Positions 32,433-40,560 of a stretch of 64,000 nt of DNA are shown one piece after another (positions within the stretch are counted from its first letter, which is position 1; the number at the start of each line of letters is the position of its first letter). The stretch is from NCBI GenBank assembly GCA_045648785.1, contig JAZROP010000036.1, positions 7,041-71,040 on the forward strand, read 5' to 3'. The DNA is from RGIG7450 sp045648785. GTDB lineage: Bacteria; Bacillota; Clostridia; RUG12999. A model generated the notes under the pieces. It saw only the letters and a program-made list of their open reading frames with translations. It was not told the origin of the DNA and searched no databases. The translations under genes were made by a program, and so were the position numbers.

Positions 32433-33659
32433 TTAGTTTTCTATTGTAAAATTACAACCAAGAGCTTTAAAATCATCCCAAAAAGAGGGGTAAGATTTAT
32501 TTACGGCTTCGGCTCCGGTGATTTCCACAGGACCATCTGAAATGAGAGAAGCTATTGCCGCGCTCATGGCGATGCGATGGTCATTAAAACTGTCAGTTTT
32601 TCCACCGCGAAGTCTGCCAACGCCTGTTATTATAAGACCATCATCTGTTTCCTCTGCTTTTCCGCCAAGACAATTAATCATATGAGCGGTGGTCTTGATG
32701 CGGTCGCTTTCCTTTATGCGAAGTCGCTGAGCATTTTTGATAACGGTAACAGCGCCATCTGCGGCCGATGCTGTTACACAGATTATTGGCACAAGGTCAG
32801 GGATATTTGCAGCATCCACCACTATATACGAAAGTCCATTTTCTGTAAGTGACGTGGCAATTTCTACAATTTCTTTGTCACCCTGAGGAGAATTCTCATC
32901 AAGGTTTGTGCAGATTATATCACCGTTGGTTAGCTTTCCGGCACAAATCCAGAAAGCACCATTTGACCAGTCCCCTTCGACATAATATTCGTTATCTGTG
33001 TGGTAACTGCCGGTTTTAACTGTGTATGTATTGTTTTTATAGTCAAGCTCTATACCAAAGCTTTTTATTGCGTTCACGGTCATTGTTATGTAATCAGCAG
33101 ATTGAATATCGCCCGTCAGCGTAAGTGAGCTTTTTTCTTCAAGGAGCGGGAGAGCAAACAAAAGTCCGCTGACAAACTGAGAGGAAACGCTACCGTCAAG
33201 TGTGAAATTACCGCCTTTTAGTTTGCCGCTTAGTTTTAGAGTGTCGGGAGTGGGTCGTGAAATCTTTATCCCATGAGCTTCCAATTCCTCGGAAAGAGGG
33301 GACAGCGGTCTGTCGGCAAGCCGTCCGGACATTTTAAAGGTGGAGTTTGTCCCGAGTGCCGCCACAACACTTACCATAAATCTCAGGGTTGAACCGCTTT
33401 CACGGCAGTCTAGGATGGTTTCGTGAGCGGCAATGGTTATTGGAATAACAGAAAATTTTCCCTTGGAATATTCAATCTTTGCGCCGAGAGCATTTAAACA
33501 ATCGGCAGTTGCGAGGATATCCTCGGATAAACTGTCGCAGTATATTGTGCAAGGTAAATCAGACAAAGCCGCACAAATAAGTTGACGGTGTGCCTGGGAT
33601 TTTGACGCTCTTGCTGCAACGGAGCCTTTTAATTTTGAGGGGAAAATGGTTACTTTCAT
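32433..33659 (-). CDS. aroA: 3-phosphoshikimate 1-carboxyvinyltransferase (EPSP synthase)
   Basis: 408-residue EPSP synthase. It contains ARASKSQAHRQLICAAL with the PEP-site Lys-Ser, the block DCRESGSTLRFMV in place of the usual DCGNSGTTMR, GSVSSQFVSGLLFALP, and the C-terminal LRIKESDRI and FNDHRIAMSAAIA. The DCRESGSTLRF form is the pattern typical of Firmicute class II-like enzymes. Follows aroB with a 21-base gap. Confidence 0.97.
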   Translation of the reverse strand: MKVTIFPSKLKGSVAARASKSQAHRQLICAALSDLPCTIYCDSLSEDILATADCLNALGAKIEYSKGKFSVIPITIAAHETILDCRESGSTLRFMVSVVAALGTNSTFKMSGRLADRPLSPLSEELEAHGIKISRPTPDTLKLSGKLKGGNFTLDGSVSSQFVSGLLFALPLLEEKSSLTLTGDIQSADYITMTVNAIKSFGIELDYKNNTYTVKTGSYHTDNEYYVEGDWSNGAFWICAGKLTNGDIICTNLDENSPQGDKEIVEIATSLTENGLSYIVVDAANIPDLVPIICVTASAADGAVTVIKNAQRLRIKESDRIKTTAHMINCLGGKAEETDDGLIITGVGRLRGGKTDSFNDHRIAMSAAIASLISDGPVEITGAEAVNKSYPSFWDDFKALGCNFTIEN

Positions 33660-33680
33660 AGTTTGCCTTTCTGCGGTAAT

Positions 33681-34730
33681 TTAAAGACCTGCCGCAATAA
33701 AATCTTCGGTTTCCTCTATTGGGATTTCTTTAAGTATGCAATTACCTGTTTTTTCAGGAAGAACAAGTGTTATTGTTCTGCCCTTGCGTTTTTTGTCATT
33801 TTCAATTATACCGGCAATGTCACTGCCGGAAAATGTTGTTTCTGTTGGAAGATTAAAAGCTCTTATAAGATTTAATGTATCCTCTGTACAACTTTCGGGG
33901 CAAAATCCTTTTTCTGAGCAGGTTCTTGCCATAATCGCCATACCTGCAGCTACCGCACTGCCGTGTGTTACACCAAAATTGCTGAGAGTTTCAATTGCAT
34001 GACCTACTGTGTGCCCGTAATTTAAAAGCTGGCGGATAGCACCGTCAAACTCGTCCTTGGATACTATATCGCTTTTAATCTGAATACAACGGGAAATTAC
34101 ATATTCACGGTCAAAAATTTTACCTTTTTCACTAAGATGGCAGAATAGGTCATAGTCGCGGATGAGAGAATATTTTATAATTTCAGCACACCCATCAGCA
34201 AATATTTCATCAGACAGAGTTTTGGTGAGAGTGTAGTCACAGATTACAATATCCGGTTGATAAAACGCGCCACACAAATTTTTGCCTGCGTCAAGATCAA
34301 TTGCAGTTTTACCGCCAACTGAGGAGTCCACCATGGCAAGAAGTGTAGTGGGAATTTGAAGATATTTTATGCCGCGCAGGTATGTTGCAGCTGCAAATCC
34401 GGCAAGGTCGCCCACAACACCGCCTCCAAAAGCAATTATTGCATCTGAACGAGTCAGTTTGTTTTCTGCAAGGAAGTTGAGTAGTGAAGCATAAGTGGAA
34501 ATGTTTTTTGATTTTTCGCCATGTTCCATTACATATTTTACTATCTCATACCTATCCTCAATGAGTGAAATAAGCTTATCGCCATAAAGCCTATTCACAT
34601 TATCGTCTGTAACAATACAAACTTTGCCTTTTGGAAAAACCTCGCCCAAAAATTCGGGTGTTTTATCAATCAGGTTTTCGCCAATGTAAATATTATATTT
34701 TTTAGAGGTGTTTACAGTAACCGTTTTCAT
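33681..34730 (-). CDS. aroB: 3-dehydroquinate synthase
   Basis: NAD- and metal-dependent cyclase of 349 residues (second step). It shows EHGEKSKN, AFGGGVVGDLAGFAAATYLRG, TTLLAMVDSSVGGKTAID, the metal-binding LNYGHTVGHAIE and THGSAVAAGM. Its ATG overlaps the tyrA stop by one base (TAATG). Confidence 0.98.
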   Translation of the reverse strand: MKTVTVNTSKKYNIYIGENLIDKTPEFLGEVFPKGKVCIVTDDNVNRLYGDKLISLIEDRYEIVKYVMEHGEKSKNISTYASLLNFLAENKLTRSDAIIAFGGGVVGDLAGFAAATYLRGIKYLQIPTTLLAMVDSSVGGKTAIDLDAGKNLCGAFYQPDIVICDYTLTKTLSDEIFADGCAEIIKYSLIRDYDLFCHLSEKGKIFDREYVISRCIQIKSDIVSKDEFDGAIRQLLNYGHTVGHAIETLSNFGVTHGSAVAAGMAIMARTCSEKGFCPESCTEDTLNLIRAFNLPTETTFSGSDIAGIIENDKKRKGRTITLVLPEKTGNCILKEIPIEETEDFIAAGL

Positions 34731-35563
34731 TATCCGTCAACCTCCTTTTTTCTTTTTCTGCCCTCATCAAGTATTCTGATGAGAGTTTCCCTGTCACCGG
34801 TAAGAATAGCGGTTTTATATTCTGTCAGTGAATTAATAAGAAAATCGATTTCTTTTGTAAGATGATGCGCATTGCCCAAAAACAGGTCTGCCCACATTTC
34901 AGGATTGAGCCACGCGACTCTTGTAAGGTCCTTATAGCTTCCTGCTGATACGCCCTTGTGCTGCATTGCCGTAGGGCTTTTGATATATGCATTGGACACC
35001 ACATGAGCAAGCTGAGATGTGAAAGCGATTACACGGTCATGCTCGTCGGCTGTGGTTACTGAAATGTTGCCGAATTTTACAGGGGCAAGTAAAGACTTAA
35101 TCTTGTCCAGAAATGCTATATCATCATATTTGGGTGGAACAATAACCATTGGAGCACCATCAAAAAGGTCCTCACGGGCATATTTTAAGCCACCATTATG
35201 ACTTCCAGCCATGGGATGACCGCCAATAAATGTAAAACCATGTTTTTCGGCAAGCTCAAAACCGATTTTACATATAGAATCCTTTATGCCGACACAGTCG
35301 ATGACAACAGTTGTTTTTGAAAAATTAGCCGCATTGTCTTTTAGAAATTCCTGAGCACCTGCAGGGTAAATTGCGACTAGAATAAGGTCACAGCTTCCCA
35401 TGTTTTCCGCTGTAAGTTTTTCGTCAATAGTTTCTGAAAGCAAGGCGAAGTCGGTGACGGTATTATTAATGTCATAGCCAAGAACGCGACAGTCTTCGTT
35501 GCGTTTGTATGCTTTGGCAAGAGAACCTCCTATAAGGCCAAGACCTGCTACACCGATAATCAT
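34730..35563 (-). CDS. tyrA: Prephenate dehydrogenase
   Basis: NAD(P)-dependent oxidative decarboxylase of 277 residues leading to tyrosine. The N-terminal Rossmann motif GVAGLGLIGGSLAKAY is followed by IGGHPMAGSHNGG, FTSQLAHVVSNAY and GSYKDLTRVA. There is no fused chorismate mutase or ACT domain, so feedback control probably rests on PheA, DAHP synthase or the leader attenuator. Overlaps the DAHP synthase gene by four bases (ATGA). Confidence 0.95.
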   Translation of the reverse strand: MIIGVAGLGLIGGSLAKAYKRNEDCRVLGYDINNTVTDFALLSETIDEKLTAENMGSCDLILVAIYPAGAQEFLKDNAANFSKTTVVIDCVGIKDSICKIGFELAEKHGFTFIGGHPMAGSHNGGLKYAREDLFDGAPMVIVPPKYDDIAFLDKIKSLLAPVKFGNISVTTADEHDRVIAFTSQLAHVVSNAYIKSPTAMQHKGVSAGSYKDLTRVAWLNPEMWADLFLGNAHHLTKEIDFLINSLTEYKTAILTGDRETLIRILDEGRKRKKEVDG

Positions 35564-36564
35564 TCCGTTACCACCTCACGAATTTTTGCCACTCGTTTTG
35601 CAACATCATCAAACTGCTCGGGAGTAAGCGACTGAGCACCATCGCAAAGGGCATGAATGGGGTCGTTGTGCACCTCTATCATAAGACCGTCTGCGCCTGC
35701 TGCCACTGCTGCCAGAGCCATGGGCTTTACAAGTTTTGCAACACCTGTTGCGTGGCTTGGGTCAATAACTATCGGCAGATGTGTAAGTTCTCTGAGCATA
35801 GGAACAGCAGAAAGGTCGAGAGTGTTTCTTGTATAGGTTTCGAAAGTTCTTATGCCGCGCTCACAAAGAATGACATTCTGGTTGCCCTCGGACATAATAT
35901 ATTCCGCACTCATCAGGAATTCTTTAAGTGTATTTGCAAGACCTCTTTTTAAAAGGATGGGTTTGTTTGTTTTTCCAAGTTCTTTTAAAAGGTCAAAGTT
36001 CTGCATGTTTCTTGCGCCAACCTGAATAATGTCAGCATGCTCAAAAAGCGGAAGATGATTGGCATTCATGATTTCAGTACAGAAGGGGAGACCGGTTTCC
36101 TTTTTAGCTTCATATAAAAGCTCAATGCCGTCTGCCTTGAGACCCTGGAAATCGTAAGGGGAGGTACGAGGTTTAAAAGCACCGCCTCTTAAAATGGTAG
36201 CACCCGATGCTTTAACACTATTTGCGACCGAGATCATCTGCTCGCGTGATTCTACCGAGCAGGGACCAGCAATAATTGCAAAGTGACCGCCACCTATTTT
36301 AACACCGTTCACATCAACAACAGTGTCGTCCGGATGAAATTTTCTGTTACACTGTTTAAAGGGCTCTGAAACACGTTTTACTGAATCAACAATGTCAAGA
36401 CTGCTGATAAGTTCCATGTCAATTTTACTTGTGTCACCAACAAGACCAAGAACAGTGTACTGACTACCTTCGGATATATGAACTTCAATATTTTGTCCCT
36501 TAAGCCAGTTTATAAGGTTGTTTTTCTGTTCTGTTGTTGCATTTGATTTTACTACGGCTATCAT
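35560..36564 (-). CDS. aroF: 3-deoxy-7-phosphoheptulonate (DAHP) synthase, type I-beta
   Basis: First enzyme of the shikimate pathway, 334 residues, condensing PEP and erythrose-4-P. An N-terminal ferredoxin-like regulatory domain (~1-75) is followed by the catalytic barrel with IAGPCSVESREQM, LRGGAFKPRTSPYDFQG, VGARNMQNFDLL, LLKRGLANTLKEF, LCERGIRTFETYTRNTLDL and PIVIDPSHATG. First structural gene of the operon, with SD AAAGGAG. The transcript before it carries a leader peptide and a terminator. Confidence 0.98.
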   Translation of the reverse strand: MIAVVKSNATTEQKNNLINWLKGQNIEVHISEGSQYTVLGLVGDTSKIDMELISSLDIVDSVKRVSEPFKQCNRKFHPDDTVVDVNGVKIGGGHFAIIAGPCSVESREQMISVANSVKASGATILRGGAFKPRTSPYDFQGLKADGIELLYEAKKETGLPFCTEIMNANHLPLFEHADIIQVGARNMQNFDLLKELGKTNKPILLKRGLANTLKEFLMSAEYIMSEGNQNVILCERGIRTFETYTRNTLDLSAVPMLRELTHLPIVIDPSHATGVAKLVKPMALAAVAAGADGLMIEVHNDPIHALCDGAQSLTPEQFDDVAKRVAKIREVVTE

Positions 36565-36584
36565 ATTTTTCTCTCCTTTAAACT

Positions 36585-36614
36585 AAAAAAGCTACACAGT
36601 AATCTGTGTAGCTT
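36585..36614 (-). terminator. Attenuator terminator in the aromatic-operon leader
   Basis: On the minus strand an 11-bp stem AAGCTACACAG / CTGTGTAGCTT with loop ATTA, followed directly by TTTT, stands 21 bases before the aroF start. A strong terminator upstream of the first structural gene can only make sense as a conditional one. Confidence 0.92.
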
Positions 36615-36704
36615 AAAAACATTCTGATTTGTTATTTTATAACTTTTGACTGTTTTTATTTTTCGCAACACAAATTACTACCGGCATTAATAAAAAAGCG
36701 GTAG
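36598..36704 (-). promoter_or_regulatory. Alternative RNA folds of the Phe/Tyr attenuator (regions 1, 2, 3)
   Basis: Region 1 CTACCG (36699-36704, at Tyr16-Arg17 of the leader peptide) pairs with CGGTAG (36678-36683). Region 2 AGTAATTTGTGTTGC (36665-36679, codons 24-28) pairs with region 3 GCTACACAGATTACT (36598-36612): 13 Watson-Crick pairs, one G-U and one mismatch over 15 positions. Region 3 is also the 5' arm and loop of the terminator, so 2:3 pairing and the terminator exclude each other. Region 2 also overlaps the right arm of the 1:2 hairpin. The pairings are read directly; the regulatory logic is inferred from the classical leader-peptide model. Confidence 0.85.
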
Positions 36705-36748
36705 AAAAAGTAATAAAAATAGTTGCTGAAAAATAAGTTTGCAGCCAT
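36656..36748 (-). CDS. Phe/Tyr-rich leader peptide of the aromatic operon
   Basis: A 30-codon frame with a good SD (AAGGAG, nine bases upstream of ATG 36748). It sits ~26 nt after the predicted transcription start and ends in TAA 42 bases before the terminator stem. Residues 6-19 read FFSNYFYYFFYRFF: 7 Phe and 4 Tyr in 14 positions, with no Trp in the peptide. This matches the two end products of the operon it precedes. Too short for routine gene calling. A ribosome waiting on Phe or Tyr codons would leave codons 24-28 free to form the antiterminator; one reaching the stop would cover them and allow termination. Confidence 0.9.
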   Translation of the reverse strand: MAANLFFSNYFYYFFYRFFINAGSNLCCEK

Positions 36749-36780
36749 TTGATTGGTCTCCTTAAAAAATCATTAAAAGT

Positions 36781-36809
36781 ATTATACTACTTTTGCAAAG
36801 CTTTGTCAA
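36781..36809 (-). promoter_or_regulatory. Consensus SigA promoter of the aromatic operon
   Basis: On the minus strand TTGACA (36804-36809), exact 17-base spacer, TATAAT (36781-36786): a perfect consensus promoter, expected to be strong and thus to need downstream control. It starts nine bases after the stop of the upstream permease gene, with no terminator between, so some read-through from the transporter operon is possible. Confidence 0.95.
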
Positions 36810-36817
36810 TAGTTTTT

Positions 36818-37792
36818 TTACCTTTCCTCGCGGAAATATGCAAGTCCAAGACTCTGTGGAGGCTGGTTTTCTTTTTTGCTCCGGATACTTGTGATTATAA
36901 GCACAATGATTGTTACAATATAGGGAAGCATATTAAAAAGTGCAACGGAACTTCTGCTGATTCCGGAAATGTAGTTATAAGCGATATAAAGACCGCCAAA
37001 AATTATGGAACCTAAAATGCTGAAACTGGGTTTCCAAAGCGCAAAAATTACAAGCGCAATAGCAAGCCAACCACGGTCACCAAAGCCACCGTTTGTCCAT
37101 GAACCACCTGTGTAGTCCATAATAAAATAAAGACCACCAAGACCTGCAATCATGCCACCGATAACAGTAGCAAGATATTTATATTTTGTAACGCTTATAC
37201 CTGCAGCATCAGCTGTAGCAGGATTTTCGCCGACGGCTCTTAAATGCAGACCAGTGCGGGTACGGTTTAAAAACCATGTAGCTACAATGGCAATGATTAT
37301 GGCAAGGTAGACAAGAAAACCGTAGTTAAAGAAAATTTCACCAAACCAGCCTAAGTTTTTCGCAAATGGTAGAGTAACTTTAAAACAGTCAGCACTTGCC
37401 TTTACGGAAATGTTACCGCCATTACCTACAATCTGGGTAAGCGAACCACCGAAAAAGTCTCCAAAACCCACACCAAATGTAGTGAGTGCCAAACCTGTTA
37501 CATTTTGATTTGCGCGGAGTGTAATTGTTAAAAAACTGTAAATGAGCGCGAGAAGTCCTGAGCCTATAAGAGAACACAAAAGAGGAATAATAACGCATAG
37601 AGCGGGATTTGGCACCTGTACGGACCTCTCGTAGAGATATGCACCGATGATTCCGGCACTTCCGCCGACATACATTATTCCGGGAATACCAAGGTTCAAA
37701 TTTCCTGATTTTTCAGTAATTATCTCACCGGTTGAACCAAAGAGGAGAGGGATGCCCTGAACTATTGCTTTGTTAATAATTGTTGCAAACAT
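36818..37792 (-). CDS. BMP-type (nucleoside) ABC transporter permease 2
   Basis: Membrane permease of 324 residues of the branched-chain/NupQ-YufQ type. It has many hydrophobic segments and the blocks TEKSGNLNLGIPGIMYVGG near the N-terminus and RAVGENPATADAAGISVTKYK near residue 180, typical for permeases partnering BMP lipoproteins. ATG overlaps the upstream permease stop by one base (TAATG). Last gene of the transporter operon. Confidence 0.9.
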   Translation of the reverse strand: MFATIINKAIVQGIPLLFGSTGEIITEKSGNLNLGIPGIMYVGGSAGIIGAYLYERSVQVPNPALCVIIPLLCSLIGSGLLALIYSFLTITLRANQNVTGLALTTFGVGFGDFFGGSLTQIVGNGGNISVKASADCFKVTLPFAKNLGWFGEIFFNYGFLVYLAIIIAIVATWFLNRTRTGLHLRAVGENPATADAAGISVTKYKYLATVIGGMIAGLGGLYFIMDYTGGSWTNGGFGDRGWLAIALVIFALWKPSFSILGSIIFGGLYIAYNYISGISRSSVALFNMLPYIVTIIVLIITSIRSKKENQPPQSLGLAYFREER

Positions 37793-38910
37793 TATTTTAC
37801 CTCCTCTTTATGTTTTCTTCTGAAACCTAGTTTATACTGTACAAAGAATTCGCTGCCAATTATAAAGAATAAAATTATGCCGGTGATAATGTCGGCAATA
37901 CTTTCGTTAAGCTGAAAAGCAGTTGCAATCTCTCCGGCACCTCGGTCAAGAAATACAATCAGGAATGAGGTGAGCACCATAAAACCTGGATTGAACTTTG
38001 CAAGCCAAGAGACCATAATGGCAGTAAAACCCATACCGCCTACAATTGCTGTGTTAATTGTATGGTCAGTACCCGAAACGAGAAGGAAACCAGCTACTCC
38101 GCAAAGGGCACCGGAAATTGCCATGGTACGGATAATTACTCTTTTAACATTAATTCCTATGTATCTCGCTGTGTTCTGACTTTCACCAACAACAGAAATT
38201 TCATAACCCTGTTTGCTATACTTAAGATAAATATATACAACCACGGTAAGCAGTGCTACTACGATAATATTAAGTAAATACTTCTGGCCGAACATAACAG
38301 GTAACCAACCGCCATGTGTGTTCATATTGATGATGCCGACATTACTTGAGTTTTTGGGATTTTCCCAAAGGATAACAAAATAGGATACCAGCTGCATTGC
38401 AACATAGTTCATCATCAGAGTGAAAAGTGTTTCGTTGGTATCAAATTTTGATTTGAAATATGCCGGAATAACCCCCCATATAAGACCTGCTGCAATACTT
38501 GCAAGTGCCGTAATGGGAAGAATCAGATAAGCAGGTAACTTTTCTCCAAAATAAATCATACATGCCGCAGAAGCAAGACCGCCTATAAGAGTCTGACCCT
38601 CTGCGCCAATGTTCCAGAATTTCATTTTAAATGCAGGAGTAACTGCCAGGGAAATACAAAGCAGCATAGCAAGCTCCTGAAACATATTCCATATTTTTCT
38701 CGACGAGCCAAAGGAGCCTTTAAACATTTCAACATAAACCTGAATAGGGTTATAGCCTGTTAAAAAAACTATTATAAGGCCGCACAACAAAAGTGCGAGA
38801 AGTATGGCAACCAAACGAACGCCCCAAGATTTATGCCAAGCCATATCACTTCTTTTTGAAAGCTGGACAAGAGGCTCGTGGTTATGAGCGAGTTTTTCAG
38901 TTTTATTCAT
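37792..38910 (-). CDS. BMP-type (nucleoside) ABC transporter permease 1
   Basis: Membrane permease of 372 residues (NupP/YufP type). It has a ~25-residue cytoplasmic N-terminus, then about nine hydrophobic segments and the blocks KFWNIGAEGQTLIGGLAS and VVGESQNTARYIGINVKR that match permease loops contacting the ATPase. It overlaps the ATPase gene by eight bases. Confidence 0.9.
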   Translation of the reverse strand: MNKTEKLAHNHEPLVQLSKRSDMAWHKSWGVRLVAILLALLLCGLIIVFLTGYNPIQVYVEMFKGSFGSSRKIWNMFQELAMLLCISLAVTPAFKMKFWNIGAEGQTLIGGLASAACMIYFGEKLPAYLILPITALASIAAGLIWGVIPAYFKSKFDTNETLFTLMMNYVAMQLVSYFVILWENPKNSSNVGIINMNTHGGWLPVMFGQKYLLNIIVVALLTVVVYIYLKYSKQGYEISVVGESQNTARYIGINVKRVIIRTMAISGALCGVAGFLLVSGTDHTINTAIVGGMGFTAIMVSWLAKFNPGFMVLTSFLIVFLDRGAGEIATAFQLNESIADIITGIILFFIIGSEFFVQYKLGFRRKHKEEVK

Positions 38911-40444
38911 TGTCAGAAGCCTCCTTTTGTGATTTTGTCATAAGAAGACCGATTTCTTCCTTAGTAGTCTGTCTTGCATCAACAATTCCGCTGATTGAGC
39001 CACCACTGAGTACCAAAATACGGTCACAAAGTTCGAGCAAAACATCAAGGTCTTCACCAACAAAAATTACTGCAACGCCTTTCCGTTTCTGGTCATTTAA
39101 AAGATTGTATATCGTATATGATGCATTAATGTCGAGACCTCGTACGGGATAAGCTGCCATAAGCACAGTAGGAGCGGAAGAAATCTCGCGGCCTACAAGA
39201 ACTTTTTGAACATTACCTCCCGAAAGGCGTCTTACGGGAGTAGTTGCACCCGGAGTAACAATTCCCAGGCGTTCAATCAGCTCATCGGCAAGGTCTTTTG
39301 GTTCTTTTCTTTCAAGGAAAACCGAGTGACCATTGGTATAACTGCGTAGCATCATGTTATCAATGATATCCATATTTCCTACAAGTCCCATGCCCAGTCT
39401 GTCCTCGGGAACAAATGCAAGACGAACGCCCATATCTCGAATTTCAACAGGTGTTTTGTCACGCAGATTTTCAATTTCTCCCGTTTTTGGATCAATATAT
39501 TCAATCTCACCATTGCTAAGATGCTGAAGTCCGGCAATTGCTTCAAGAAGCTCACGCTGACCACTTCCTGCAATACCTGCAATACCCAAAATTTCACCTG
39601 AACGCGCAGTAAATGAGATGTCGTTTAAAACAGAGACTCCCTCTCTGTCAGCACAGTTAATATTTCTGACAGACAGGCGATCTGTAGGATTTTGTGGCTT
39701 GTCGCGTTCGATGTTTAAAGTGATTTTCTGACCAACCATCATTTCGGTAAGCTCGGTTTCGTTTGTTTCGGCTGTTATAACAGTCCCGATATATTCGCCC
39801 TTGCGAAGAACGGAAACTCTGTCCGAAAGAGAAAGAACCTCGTGAAGCTTGTGAGTGATTATAATAATTGTTTTTCCGTCGTCACGCATACGGCGGAGAA
39901 CATTAAAAAGTTTCTTTGTTTCCTGAGGGGTTAAAACAGCTGTAGGCTCATCAAGAATAAGAATGTCAGCTCCGCGGTAGAGTACACGAATGATTTCAAC
40001 AGTTTGTTTCTCGGAAACGGACATTTCATAAACTTTCTTCATGGGGTCTATTGCAAAACCGTAACGCTCCGCAATTTCGCTAACTCGTTTAGCTGCTGAT
40101 TTTATGTTAAATTTTTCATCGTCTTCAAGACCGAGAATAATGTTTTCTGCTGCTGTGAAAACATCAACAAGTTTAAAATGCTGATGTATCATACCAATTT
40201 TATAGTCAAAAGCATCTTTGGGCGAGCGGATTACCACTTCTTTGCCACCAATGAAAATCTGACCTTCGTCGGGGAAATATATTCCCGAAATCATATTCAT
40301 AAGAGTTGTTTTTCCACTGCCATTTTCACCGAGAATTGAAAGAATTTCGCCTTCATTTGCAGTAAGACAAACATTTTTATTTGCATAGTTTTCGCCAAAT
40401 TTTTTGGTTATATTTTTCAGCTCTATTGCAACATTATGGATCAC
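38903..40444 (-). CDS. BMP-type (nucleoside) ABC transporter ATPase, two ABC cassettes
   Basis: Duplicated ABC ATPase of 513 residues. Cassette 1 has Walker A GENGSGKTT near residue 39, a modified signature MSVSEKQTVEIIRVL, Walker B ILILDEPTAVL and the His switch. Cassette 2 has a degenerate Walker A (GIAGSGQRE near 289), signature LSGGNVQKVLVGREI and a Walker B-like VLMAAYPVRGLD in which the acidic residue is replaced. This asymmetric design is normal for the RbsA/MglA/NupO type. It starts at GTG 40444, seven bases after GGAGG. Confidence 0.93.
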   Translation of the reverse strand: MIHNVAIELKNITKKFGENYANKNVCLTANEGEILSILGENGSGKTTLMNMISGIYFPDEGQIFIGGKEVVIRSPKDAFDYKIGMIHQHFKLVDVFTAAENIILGLEDDEKFNIKSAAKRVSEIAERYGFAIDPMKKVYEMSVSEKQTVEIIRVLYRGADILILDEPTAVLTPQETKKLFNVLRRMRDDGKTIIIITHKLHEVLSLSDRVSVLRKGEYIGTVITAETNETELTEMMVGQKITLNIERDKPQNPTDRLSVRNINCADREGVSVLNDISFTARSGEILGIAGIAGSGQRELLEAIAGLQHLSNGEIEYIDPKTGEIENLRDKTPVEIRDMGVRLAFVPEDRLGMGLVGNMDIIDNMMLRSYTNGHSVFLERKEPKDLADELIERLGIVTPGATTPVRRLSGGNVQKVLVGREISSAPTVLMAAYPVRGLDINASYTIYNLLNDQKRKGVAVIFVGEDLDVLLELCDRILVLSGGSISGIVDARQTTKEEIGLLMTKSQKEASDNE

Positions 40445-40461
40445 TGATATTCCTCCTGTCT

Positions 40462-40537
40462 TTTACATTAACAAAAAACACAAAAATTATGTCCTTTGTT
40501 AATGTAAAGAACATGGGCGGGGCAAAAGACCCCGCCA
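40462..40537 (-). promoter_or_regulatory. Two strong stem-loops between the BMP lipoprotein and ATPase genes
   Basis: A perfect 14-bp inverted repeat TTTACATTAACAAA / TTTGTTAATGTAAA (40462-40475 and 40495-40508) and a GC-rich hairpin GGCGGGG / CCCCGCC (~40514-40537). Neither has a proper T-run on the minus strand. They probably set the excess of binding protein over ATPase by partial termination or 3'-end protection. Confidence 0.65.
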
Positions 40538-40560
40538 ATATTCTTTATGTTTTATTTATA

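Noticed and set aside
36565..36774. T-box riboswitch upstream of the aromatic operon
   Set aside because: I found no T-box sequence, specifier loop or long leader; the ~210-nt leader is fully explained by the leader peptide and terminator.
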